A stretch of 5,909 nt of DNA, taken from the NCBI GenBank assembly GCA_946886085.1, contig CAMPHX010000097.1, forward strand, positions 1-5,909. Direction: 5' to 3'. A model generated the notes under the pieces. It had not been told where the DNA came from. It did no database searches and worked only from the letters and a program-made list of their open reading frames with translations. The translations under genes were made by a program, and so were the position numbers. This document shows, in pieces, positions 1 to 5,832 of this stretch. How positions within the stretch are numbered: position 1 is the first letter of the stretch; each line of letters starts with the position of its first letter. Source of the stretch: an uncultured Flavobacteriales bacterium. GTDB lineage: Bacteria > Bacteroidota > Bacteroidia > Flavobacteriales > Vicingaceae.

Positions 1-1
1 A

Positions 2-346
2 CATATACTGTTTACCTTACTCATAACAGTTTATTGTTTTTCGGTTAGTTGGTATGGACAAGGTGCGAGTTACGAAAAAGTAATTACGGACGCTAATAAA
101 TCAGATTTAAATGTTGCTCATTTTAAAGTCGAATTTTATACTAGTCCTGCTTCTCAGAATTTCACTATAAACTTAACTTCTTTATCTTCTTTTTATAAAG
201 AAGTCTTTTCGGAAGATGAATTTGCTGAGCTAACTAATAATCAAATTCAGAACGATAGGTATTATAGTTATCTTAGGTTCTCTTATTCCTTTGTTACACT
301 ATTTAGTGTAGCCGATATCATCTTTCCTTTTCATTGTTTCTGGTAA
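2..346 (+). CDS. C-terminal part of an unidentified membrane protein (5' end outside window)
   Basis: An open frame runs from the window edge to a TAA at 344-346, giving 114 residues with no internal stop. No start codon is visible, so the gene begins upstream. The visible part opens with a hydrophobic stretch (about residues 1-19, HILFTLLITVYCFSVSWYG) that looks like a membrane segment. A polar middle of about 65 residues with acidic and Asn-rich patches follows, then a second hydrophobic, aromatic-rich stretch near the end (about residues 88-114, containing FSYSFVTLFSVADIIF). This suggests a multi-pass inner-membrane protein with a soluble loop between its last two helices. I recognise no family and propose no function. 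The protein-like composition and the terminal helix support a real gene, but the call rests on composition alone. Confidence 0.6.
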   Translation, partial: HILFTLLITVYCFSVSWYGQGASYEKVITDANKSDLNVAHFKVEFYTSPASQNFTINLTSLSSFYKEVFSEDEFAELTNNQIQNDRYYSYLRFSYSFVTLFSVADIIFPFHCFW

Positions 347-361
347 AAATTCATTTTTTTT

Positions 362-374
362 GTTGCAACGCAAC
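362..374. repeat. Short inverted repeat GTTGC-AAC-GCAAC
   Basis: The 5-bp arms at 362-366 and 370-374 are perfect inverted copies around a 3-base centre, 15 bases after the stop of the upstream gene. The site could be an operator half-site pair or a small hairpin. Its TGCAAC resembles the -35 element of the two sigma-type promoters further on, but no CGTC lies 17 bp downstream, so I do not call it a promoter. Confidence 0.4.
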
Positions 375-387
375 TAATTTAATTTCA

Positions 388-412
388 GCATATTGATGTT
401 TTTTCAATGTGC
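388..412 (+). other. Hairpin in the intergenic region before the one-TM protein gene
   Basis: The arms 388-396 (GCATATTGA) and 404-412 (TCAATGTGC) can form a 9-bp stem with one G-U pair around a 7-base loop. The downstream side has no clean T-run, so it is not a standard intrinsic terminator on this strand. It may be an mRNA 3' or 5' structure between the two genes. The role is inferred from position only. Confidence 0.4.
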
Positions 413-439
413 AATTATTCAATATTTAAATAAAAAAAA

Positions 440-913
440 ATGGATTTAGGAGTCGCTTTAGTAGGAGCTTTAGTTATTGTTGCCTGCTTATTGCCTTTTA
501 TTATAATGTATAAAACAAAAAAATACAAAGAAGAACAATTATTAGAAGAACTGAAAAACACAGCTAGTGAAAAAGGATTATTGCTTACCAACTACGAAGT
601 TAGTGGAGATTTATCTATAGGAATAGATGAAACTAGTAATGTTTTTTGTTTTTGTAAAAATGTTAGAGATAATAAGTCGCAAGAATTTATTCGTCTAAAT
701 GAGGTAAAAAAATGTAGTTTAATTAACCTCAAAAATTCAACAGGTAGTCAGTCTATCATTGATAAATTAGCTTTGTCTTTTGAATTTAAAACTAAAACCA
801 ACCCAAGTGTTTCCGTTGTGTTTTACGATTCAGAACAACAATTACAGTTGAGTAAAGAGCTGCAATTAATTGAAAAATGGTATAGTATCATTAATCAAAA
901 AATTAAAGCGTAA
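440..913 (+). CDS. Single-TM membrane-anchored protein of unknown function
   Basis: This 157-residue protein begins with a hydrophobic segment (residues 3-23, LGVALVGALVIVACLLPFIIM). A positively charged stretch follows at once (KTKKYK), which predicts a membrane anchor with the rest in the cytoplasm. The soluble part has a short charged helix (about 29-45), then an alternating alpha/beta pattern including GDLSIGIDETSNVFCFCK (55-72) and VSVVFYDSE (123-131), and a helical end (LSKELQLIEKWYSIINQKIK). The layout resembles uncharacterised proteins that, from memory, recur in Flavobacteriia, but I know no function or symbol. No catalytic motif is visible; C70 and C72 lie in a CFC triplet but nothing else suggests metal binding. 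The ATG at 440 follows an A-rich tract typical of Bacteroidota starts. A terminator directly downstream separates it from the sigma operon, so it is probably a single-gene unit. Confidence 0.85.
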   Translation: MDLGVALVGALVIVACLLPFIIMYKTKKYKEEQLLEELKNTASEKGLLLTNYEVSGDLSIGIDETSNVFCFCKNVRDNKSQEFIRLNEVKKCSLINLKNSTGSQSIIDKLALSFEFKTKTNPSVSVVFYDSEQQLQLSKELQLIEKWYSIINQKIKA

Positions 914-937
914 TTAGTTAAGTATTTTTATTTTGTG

Positions 938-969
938 AAGCGGACTGTTCTATACAGTTCGCTTTTTTT
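938..969 (+). terminator. Intrinsic terminator after the one-TM protein gene
   Basis: The arms 938-948 (AAGCGGACTGT) and 954-964 (ACAGTTCGCTT) pair over 11 bp with one G-U pair and a 5-base loop, followed by a T-run at 963-969. It lies 25 bp after the stop of the upstream gene and 10 bp before the -35-like element of the sigma promoter, so it marks the boundary between two transcription units. Confidence 0.88.
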
Positions 970-978
970 ATTTTTGCC

Positions 979-1005
979 TGTAACTTTTTGAGATACTCGA
1001 GCGTC
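979..1005 (+). promoter_or_regulatory. Putative ECF sigma-type promoter of the sigma / anti-sigma operon
   Basis: A TGTAAC at 979-984 is followed by a 17-bp spacer and CGTC at 1002-1005. An AAC-containing -35 and a CGTC-type -10 are known features of many ECF-dependent promoters. The same pair with the same spacing occurs at 2521-2547, before the GIN-barrel gene, and the -10 surroundings match too (CTCGAGCGTCA at 996-1006 against CTCAAGCGTCA at 2538-2548). If transcription starts 6-9 bases after the -10, near 1011-1014, the leader to the TTG start at 1035 is only about 20-25 nt. Autoregulation by the sigma factor encoded just downstream is inferred, not shown. Confidence 0.72.
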
Positions 1006-1034
1006 ATATTCAAAAACTTATAAAAACCCTGCTT

Positions 1035-1520
1035 TTGACTATAAGCCAATTTAATAAATGTGTTGATGATTATTCTGATAATCTTTATCGCTTTGTGTTG
1101 AAAAACATTAAGGATGAGGAAAAGGCGAAAGATATTATTCAAGATACCTTTGAAAAATTTTGGCATAAAAAAGATACTGTGCAGGCGGGAAAAGAAAAAT
1201 CGTACCTTTTTACTATTGCCTACCATGCTTTTATAGATCAGACTAGAAGAGACAAAAAAATGGGCAGTTTTAAGGAAGTTAAAGAAGAAGATTTTTTTGA
1301 AAATTCTCATTACAGCGATTTGCAAGAAGTATTACACCAAGCTATTAATCAGCTTCCGGAAGACCAAAAAGCAGTGATTATGCTTAGAGATTATGAAGGT
1401 TATGCGTATGATGAAATTGCTGAAATTACAGGTTTATCAGAATCACAGGTTAAGGTTTACATTTTTAGAGGAAGAAAGTTTTTACAACAATATTTGGGAA
1501 GTATAGAACAAGTTTTATGA
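1035..1520 (+). CDS. RNA polymerase ECF-type sigma factor
   Basis: This 161-residue sigma-70 family protein has the two-domain ECF layout. Region 2 spans about residues 13-75, with the core-binding signature AKDIIQDTFEKFW (31-43) and the -10-recognition helix around KSYLFTIAYHAFIDQTRRDKK (split at 55-65 and 66-75). Region 4 spans about 98-155, with LPEDQKAVIMLRDYEG and the helix-turn-helix YDEIAEITGLSESQVKVYIF (125-144). The length is usual for the class. The start is taken as TTG at 1035: an in-frame stop at 981-983 bounds the frame, no ATG occurs in frame before region 2, and the next in-frame Met is residue 76, which would delete region 2. A start here gives the expected short N-terminal tail. 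The stop overlaps the anti-sigma start as ATGA, implying translational coupling. It probably acts at the TGTAAC-N17-CGTC sites before this gene and at 2521. The target regulon beyond this locus is unknown. Confidence 0.93.
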   Translation: MTISQFNKCVDDYSDNLYRFVLKNIKDEEKAKDIIQDTFEKFWHKKDTVQAGKEKSYLFTIAYHAFIDQTRRDKKMGSFKEVKEEDFFENSHYSDLQEVLHQAINQLPEDQKAVIMLRDYEGYAYDEIAEITGLSESQVKVYIFRGRKFLQQYLGSIEQVL

Positions 1521-2509
1521 GCAACATTAACAGACATAATTACGAAGCCTTTTTGCTCGATTATTTAGAGCAGAACTTATCGCCAAATATGGTGGCTGAG
1601 CTGATGGTTTTTTTGGAGCAAAATCCCGATTTAAAAGAAGAGTTTGATGAACTACAAGCATTTGAAGTACTTGAACCTACTTCCGTTCTATTTGATAATA
1701 AAGTAATGCTAAAAAAAGAGGCTTTAGATAATTTAATGATTGCCGAAATAGAAGGAATAAATACTTCTCAGGAAACAAAAACATTAAAAAATATCTTGAA
1801 AGCAGATAAAATTGCAAAAAATGATTTTATGCTTTTTCAGCAAACGAAATTAAAAGCTAAAAAAATCATTTTTGAAGATAAAAACGCATTAAAAAAAGAG
1901 GCGGTTATTATTCCGTTAAGATGGTTTAAAAATGCTGCAGCTGCTGTCATAGTTATGACTATTTTAATTCAAGGAATAGATGATGGTTCAACTGTTGAGA
2001 ACCAATTTCAAATGGCAACTTTTAATCCGATGCCTATAACTAAAGAAGTGTTTACCATAAAAGAAACTACGCACAAACCAACTACATCAACTACTCAACC
2101 TATTAAACTAAAATCGAAGAAAGTTGTTGAAGAAAACACAACTACTACACCTGATGAAAAACTAAATACCACTGAACGATTAGCTGTAAATCATATTGAG
2201 GAAAAAGACAGTATTGTCATTTTACCAACGGTGCTAAAAAAAGAAGAAAAAGTATTAGCCAATAACATTAAAGAGCAAACTCCAGTTTTAACTATTGGCG
2301 GATTTCTGAAAAAAGAAGCTTCCAAAAAAATTCTTCAGGAGGAAACTACCAATACAAAACAGTCATTAGAAATAGTTGTTGCCGATTTAGCCGCAAAAGT
2401 TGCCGGTAAAAAAGGCGGCATGAAAAAGAATAAAAATGATGAAGGAGAGGTTAAAGAATATGCCTTAAGTATAGGTAAATTCTCTATTTCAAGAAAAGTT
2501 AAAAATTAA
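1517..2509 (+). CDS. Membrane-bound anti-sigma factor (non-zinc, flavobacterial type)
   Basis: This 330-residue protein overlaps the sigma gene by 4 bp (ATGA), the usual arrangement for a cognate inhibitor. Residues 1-137 are predicted cytoplasmic, charged and helical, starting NYEAFLLDYLEQNLS (8-22). A single membrane helix lies at about 138-154 (NAAAAVIVMTILIQGI), preceded by basic residues. Residues 155-330 are predicted periplasmic: a Thr/Lys-rich, probably disordered stretch (about 180-225), a further charged region, a basic GKKGGMKKNK patch (297-306) and the ending YALSIGKFSISRKVKN. The zinc-binding HxxxCxxC motif of classic ZAS anti-sigma factors is absent; the protein has no cysteine. 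The cytoplasmic part looks like two tandem copies of one module, each ending in F-(D/E)-(N/D)-K-x-x-LKKEA. Binding and inhibition of the neighbouring sigma factor are inferred from context and domain layout. What releases it is not visible. Confidence 0.87.
   Translation: MSNINRHNYEAFLLDYLEQNLSPNMVAELMVFLEQNPDLKEEFDELQAFEVLEPTSVLFDNKVMLKKEALDNLMIAEIEGINTSQETKTLKNILKADKIAKNDFMLFQQTKLKAKKIIFEDKNALKKEAVIIPLRWFKNAAAAVIVMTILIQGIDDGSTVENQFQMATFNPMPITKEVFTIKETTHKPTTSTTQPIKLKSKKVVEENTTTTPDEKLNTTERLAVNHIEEKDSIVILPTVLKKEEKVLANNIKEQTPVLTIGGFLKKEASKKILQEETTNTKQSLEIVVADLAAKVAGKKGGMKKNKNDEGEVKEYALSIGKFSISRKVKN
1538..1903 (+). repeat. Two tandem ~60-codon modules in the anti-sigma cytoplasmic domain
   Basis: Residues 8-69 and 70-129 of the anti-sigma protein align along their length. 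FLLDYLEQ (12-19) matches LMIAEIEG (73-80). FLEQNPDLKEEFDELQAFEV (32-51) matches ILKADKIAKNDFMLFQQTKL (93-112). FDNKVMLKKEA (59-69) matches FEDKNALKKEA (119-129). The offset is 60-61 residues, with one gap needed. Identity is strong only in the last segment, so the duplication is old at the DNA level. The alignment was made by eye. Confidence 0.6.
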
Positions 2510-2520
2510 TTTTTCTGAGC

Positions 2521-2547
2521 TGTAACAAATAGATTGGCTCAAGCGTC
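2521..2547 (+). promoter_or_regulatory. Putative ECF sigma-type promoter of the GIN-barrel gene
   Basis: A TGTAAC at 2521-2526, a 17-bp spacer and CGTC at 2544-2547 reproduce the elements before the sigma gene. The identity continues around the -10 (10 of 11 bases in CTCRAGCGTCA), and a TTCAAAA follows shortly after at both sites. The site starts 11 bp after the anti-sigma stop. A start of transcription near 2553-2556 would leave a leader of about 72-75 nt. The gene may also be reached by read-through, since no terminator is visible between the anti-sigma gene and this site. Confidence 0.72.
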
Positions 2548-2567
2548 ACACATTCAAAACGAATTAA

Positions 2568-2591
2568 TTTTTTGAGATAGCTATCAAAAAA
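2568..2591 (+). repeat. AT-rich inverted repeat in the GIN-barrel leader
   Basis: TTTTTTGA (2568-2575) and TCAAAAAA (2584-2591) are perfect 8-bp inverted arms around GATAGCTA; the centre also contains the palindrome GATAGCTATC (2576-2585). It lies downstream of the predicted transcription start and 36 bp before the ATG, so it would be part of the mRNA leader. It could be a protein-binding palindrome or a weak hairpin. The low GC and the A-tract after it argue against a terminator on this strand. Confidence 0.45.
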
Positions 2592-2627
2592 ACAATATCA
2601 AACAAAACAAGTTAAAAACATAAACAG

Positions 2628-4148
2628 ATGAACAAAAGAATTTTAATAGTAGTGCTAAGTTTGTTATTCGTAACAACTGTTTTTGCACAAACAACAGAAA
2701 GAACGGTAGAAAGTTTTGATAAAATTAACATCTCCTCTTCCTTAAGTGTAGTATTAATTGAAGCTGAAAACGAAAAGATTGAAATCATTGGCGTTCCTGA
2801 ACAATACTTGGAAAATCTTATCACCGAAACTAAAAATGGCACCTTAAACATTTATGTAAAAGCTAGGGTAAAAAGTGCCAGCGATATGCAAGTAAAAGTC
2901 TATTATACTACTTTAAACAACATTGAAGTAAGCGGTGCAGCGGGAGTGAAATCTCAAAATGATATTAATAGCGAAAATTTAGTCATTAACTCTAGTGGAG
3001 CAACAGAATTAGACTTTTCAATTAATGCACAAGATGTTTCTTTAACTACCTCTGGAGCGAGTTCTGTAAAGCTGAAAGGAGTAACAAAAAACTTTACTGT
3101 TTCACTTTCGGGAGCTGCCGAACTAAAAGCACAAGATTTTGAAGCTAAAAAGGTAGCATTAACTACTTCCGGAGCAGCAGCCGTTAAGGTTTTTGCCGTT
3201 CAAGAAATATCAGGAGTACTTTCTGGAGTTTCTGAAGTAAAAATTTATGGAAATCCTCCTATTAATAACCTTCAAAAATCAGGGTTGGCGGATATTAAAA
3301 ATGGAAATAATGTTTCTATAACGCTTCCAAATGATACTTTAGGAGAAATCAACACCAAAAGTAAAAACGATACTACCAGAATTAAATGGGGTGGAACAAT
3401 GGTATTAATTATTGATGATTCGGTTTCCATTAATAGACCTGTTAAAAAAAGACGTAACCATTGGGCTGGAATTGATTTGGGAATAAACGGTTTTGTAAAT
3501 GCCAGCAATAGCTTAAACCTAAATAATCCTGCCGGATTAGATACGAGCAATCCGTCAAAAGTTACTCAATTTATGGAGTTAGATTACGCTAAATCTTGGA
3601 CAGTGAGCATTAACTTTTACGAGCAGTTTATAAAACTTTACCAGCATCATGTTGGTTTAGTTACAGGATTAGGAATAGAGTATAATAATTACGAGCTCAA
3701 ACACAATGTTCAGTTAATTTCTAAAGGAGGAAGTTTTGTGCATGAAAATGTTACTCCATATAATGAAAGCTATACTTGGGGAGTAATTGACACCAGCATT
3801 AATTATTCTAAAAACAGGTTTAAAACCTTTTATATTAATGCTCCTTTGTTGTTGGAGATAAATACGGGACAACACAAAAATAAGTCCTTTCATTTTGCAG
3901 CCGGAACCATTGTAGGGTATAAGTTTACCACTAAAATGAAGTATAAATATAAAGAAGATGGAGATACCCAAAAATATAAGGACAATCAGGATTTTAACAC
4001 CAATCCTTTTAGAGTGAGTTTAACAGCAAGAGTTGGATACGGAAGATTGAACTTATTTGCAACTTATGGATTAACCCCATTATTTGAAAAAAATAGAGGC
4101 CCAGAACTGCACGCCTTCAGTGTTGGTGTGACTTTGTTAGGGTTTTAA
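2628..4148 (+). CDS. GIN (DUF2807) head domain fused to an outer-membrane beta-barrel protein
   Basis: This 506-residue exported protein has two recognisable parts. Residues 1-20 are a Sec signal peptide (MNKRILIVVLSLLFVTTVFA, cleavage before Gln21). Residues 24-225 match the GIN / DUF2807 head fold: SFDKINISSSLSVVL at the start, then a ladder of SG turns at residues 102, 123, 142, 161, 181, 199 and 218. A linker (about 226-275) contains DTTRIKWGG, resembling the N-terminal stretch of stand-alone flavobacterial PorT-like porins. From RRNHWAGIDLGINGF (275-289) to the C-terminal Phe506 the protein shows alternating strands with aromatic girdles (LVTGLGIEYNNYEL, FKTFYINAPLLLEI, FHFAAGTIVGYKF, VSLTARVGYGRLNLFATYGL), typical of an 8-strand-class outer-membrane barrel. 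The barrel would sit in the outer membrane; which side the head faces is not clear from sequence. The promoter match at 2521 places it in the sigma factor's likely regulon. The head domain's ligand is unknown; an adhesin role is only a family label. Confidence 0.88.
   Translation: MNKRILIVVLSLLFVTTVFAQTTERTVESFDKINISSSLSVVLIEAENEKIEIIGVPEQYLENLITETKNGTLNIYVKARVKSASDMQVKVYYTTLNNIEVSGAAGVKSQNDINSENLVINSSGATELDFSINAQDVSLTTSGASSVKLKGVTKNFTVSLSGAAELKAQDFEAKKVALTTSGAAAVKVFAVQEISGVLSGVSEVKIYGNPPINNLQKSGLADIKNGNNVSITLPNDTLGEINTKSKNDTTRIKWGGTMVLIIDDSVSINRPVKKRRNHWAGIDLGINGFVNASNSLNLNNPAGLDTSNPSKVTQFMELDYAKSWTVSINFYEQFIKLYQHHVGLVTGLGIEYNNYELKHNVQLISKGGSFVHENVTPYNESYTWGVIDTSINYSKNRFKTFYINAPLLLEINTGQHKNKSFHFAAGTIVGYKFTTKMKYKYKEDGDTQKYKDNQDFNTNPFRVSLTARVGYGRLNLFATYGLTPLFEKNRGPELHAFSVGVTLLGF
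2931..3284 (+). repeat. Seven SG-turn repeats of the GIN head
   Basis: Within the GIN-barrel protein the dipeptide Ser-Gly recurs at residues 102, 123, 142, 161, 181, 199 and 218, spaced 21, 19, 19, 20, 18 and 19 residues. Each is followed by a small residue and then a short strand (e.g. SGASSVKLKG, SGAAELKA, SGAAAVKV, SGVSEVKI). Such spacing fits one coil of a right-handed beta-solenoid per repeat. The DNA copies have diverged, so this is a protein-level repeat. Confidence 0.75.
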
Positions 4149-4185
4149 CTTGAATAATAAAAACAAACAAAAATAATTTTTATAA

Positions 4186-5832
4186 ATGCAGCATAAAATA
4201 AAAATTCTTTTTCTTTTCATAATATTTTCTTTAATAGCCTGTAGAGAAAGTGCTCACGTAGATTTAATTGTTAGAAATGGCACTATATATACGGTAAATG
4301 ATATGTTTGAAGTTGCTCAGGCTATGGCAATTAAAGATGGTAAAATTGTAGCGATAGGACCTGAAAATGAAATTTTAAATAAATATTATGCAACCGAAGT
4401 TATTGATGCAGAAAAAAAAGCCATTTACCCCGGTTTTATTGATGCTCACTGTCATTTTGTTGGGTATGCTAAAAATTTGTTAGAAGTAAATTTAATTGGT
4501 TCTAATTCTTTTGATGAAGTGATAGAAAGACTGCAGCAGTTTGTTGCCAAAAATGAAATATCCAAAGGTAGTTGGATAATAGGAAGAGGTTGGAATGAGA
4601 ATTTTTGGCAAGATAAAAAAATGCCTACTAAAGAAAAGTTAGATGAACTTTTTCCTGATAATCCTGTTTTTTTATCAAGAGTGGACGGACATGCAGCTTT
4701 GGTTAACCAAAAAGCAATGGGTTTGACAGGAATAACAGCAAATACAAAAATTGAAGGAGGTAGAATTGATTTAGTAAATGGAAAGCTTACAGGAATTTTA
4801 ATTGATAATGCAAAAATGTATGTACAAAATCAGTTGCCAGCATATACTAAAGCTCAGATAGAAAAAGCTTTAATTGAAGCAGAAAAACACCTTTTTGAAG
4901 TTGGATTAACAACGGTAGATGATGCTGGTTTAGAAAAAGTTGATATTGAGTTGATTGATGAGTTGCAACAAGCCAATAAGCTTCAAATTAAAGTGTATGC
5001 AATGGTTTCTGCAACACCTGAATTACTGGATTATTATTTAGAAAAAGGCACATACAAAACGCCTAAACTAAATGTTTCTTCTTTTAAGTTCTATGCTGAC
5101 GGCTCTTTAGGGTCAGAAAGTGCTTGTTTGTTACATGATTATCATACTACTAAGGACAATAAAGGATTGATTTTACATGAACTAGAATTTTATGAAAAAT
5201 ATGCACCATTATTAGCGGAAAAAGGTTTTCAGATGAATACACATGCTATAGGAGATTCTGCTACCCGAATGATGTTGAAGGTTTATGAGCTAGCGTTAAA
5301 AACAACCAATGATAAAAGGTGGAGAATAGAACATGCCCAAGTGGTTCACCCGGAAGATTTAATACAATTTAAAAAATTGACCATTATTCCTTCTGTTCAG
5401 CCTACACATGCGATGTCTGATATGGAGTGGGCAGCAGAAAAATTAGGTGATGACAGAATGAAAACAGCTTATGCCTATAAAGATTTATTAAACCAAATAG
5501 GCATGATAGCGTTGGGAACTGATTTTCCTGTGGAAGACATTAATCCGTTATATACTTTTTATAGTGCCACCATCCGAAAAAATTTAGAAGGAAAACCCGC
5601 ACAAGGCTTAATGATGGAAAATGCATTGAGCAGAGAAGAGGCATTAAAAGGAATGACCATTTGGGCTGCTATAGCCAATTTTGAAGAAGAAGAAAAAGGG
5701 AGCTTAGAAGTGGGTAAAAGTGCTGATTTTATTATCACCAACAGAGATATTATGAAAGTTGATGAACAAGAACTTCTTAAAACTAAAGTAGAAAAAACTT
5801 TTGTAGATGGAAAAATAGTTTTCGGGAATTGA
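4186..5832 (+). CDS. Lipoprotein amidohydrolase, YtcJ-like (amidohydrolase family 3)
   Basis: This 548-residue metal-dependent hydrolase belongs to the amidohydrolase superfamily. The N-terminus is a lipoprotein signal with the lipobox LIAC (Cys19). The beta-rich flank follows (DLIVRNGTIYTVN, 26-38; AMAIKDGKIVAIG, 46-58). The metal-binding H-x-H is in GFIDAHCHF (His88, His90). Further family motifs are GRGWNENFW (133-141), DGHAALVN (167-174), KFYADGSLGS (Lys301), NTHAIGDSA (His353), RIEHAQ (His383) and GTDFPVE (Asp446), ending in the composite domain GSLEVGKSADFII. All expected metal or catalytic positions are present and the length is normal, so it is probably active. Relatives cleave N-substituted formamides or other C-N bonds; the substrate here cannot be read from sequence. 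The lipid anchor puts it in the cell envelope rather than the cytosol. It starts 37 bp after the GIN-barrel gene with no terminator or matching sigma site between, so co-transcription is plausible. A link to the sigma response is inference only. Confidence 0.92.
   Translation: MQHKIKILFLFIIFSLIACRESAHVDLIVRNGTIYTVNDMFEVAQAMAIKDGKIVAIGPENEILNKYYATEVIDAEKKAIYPGFIDAHCHFVGYAKNLLEVNLIGSNSFDEVIERLQQFVAKNEISKGSWIIGRGWNENFWQDKKMPTKEKLDELFPDNPVFLSRVDGHAALVNQKAMGLTGITANTKIEGGRIDLVNGKLTGILIDNAKMYVQNQLPAYTKAQIEKALIEAEKHLFEVGLTTVDDAGLEKVDIELIDELQQANKLQIKVYAMVSATPELLDYYLEKGTYKTPKLNVSSFKFYADGSLGSESACLLHDYHTTKDNKGLILHELEFYEKYAPLLAEKGFQMNTHAIGDSATRMMLKVYELALKTTNDKRWRIEHAQVVHPEDLIQFKKLTIIPSVQPTHAMSDMEWAAEKLGDDRMKTAYAYKDLLNQIGMIALGTDFPVEDINPLYTFYSATIRKNLEGKPAQGLMMENALSREEALKGMTIWAAIANFEEEEKGSLEVGKSADFIITNRDIMKVDEQELLKTKVEKTFVDGKIVFGN

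Noticed and set aside
345..361. Terminator of the truncated first gene (A-run, TTCA, T-run)
   Set aside because: The only pairing is A with T over a loop too small to close, with no GC in the stem. It may still be an AT-rich stop signal, but I cannot support it.
362..390. Third copy of the ECF promoter (TGCAAC at 364-369)
   Set aside because: The -35-like part is close, but no CGTC lies about 17 bp downstream, so half of the motif is missing.
918..1325. Minus-strand open frame opposite the sigma gene
   Set aside because: It is rich in Phe, Lys and Ile with no domain logic, and it lies across a clear terminator, the promoter and most of the real sigma gene. It is the antisense shadow of an AT-rich gene.
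2510..2627. Terminator between the anti-sigma gene and the GIN-barrel gene
   Set aside because: The only inverted repeat (2568-2591) is pure AT at its base, lies after the predicted promoter, and is followed by an A-tract rather than a T-tract.
2612..2851. Minus-strand open frame over the start of the GIN-barrel gene
   Set aside because: It is the complement of the signal-peptide and first-strand coding region, and its sequence has no recognisable family features.
3272..3971. Two minus-strand open frames opposite the GIN-barrel gene (3272-3550 and 3714-3971)
   Set aside because: Both lie wholly inside a well-supported exported protein gene and show no recognisable family, leader or promoter.
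5559..5741. Minus-strand 60-codon open frame opposite the amidohydrolase gene
   Set aside because: It lies inside a full-length gene with intact motifs and has no independent support.
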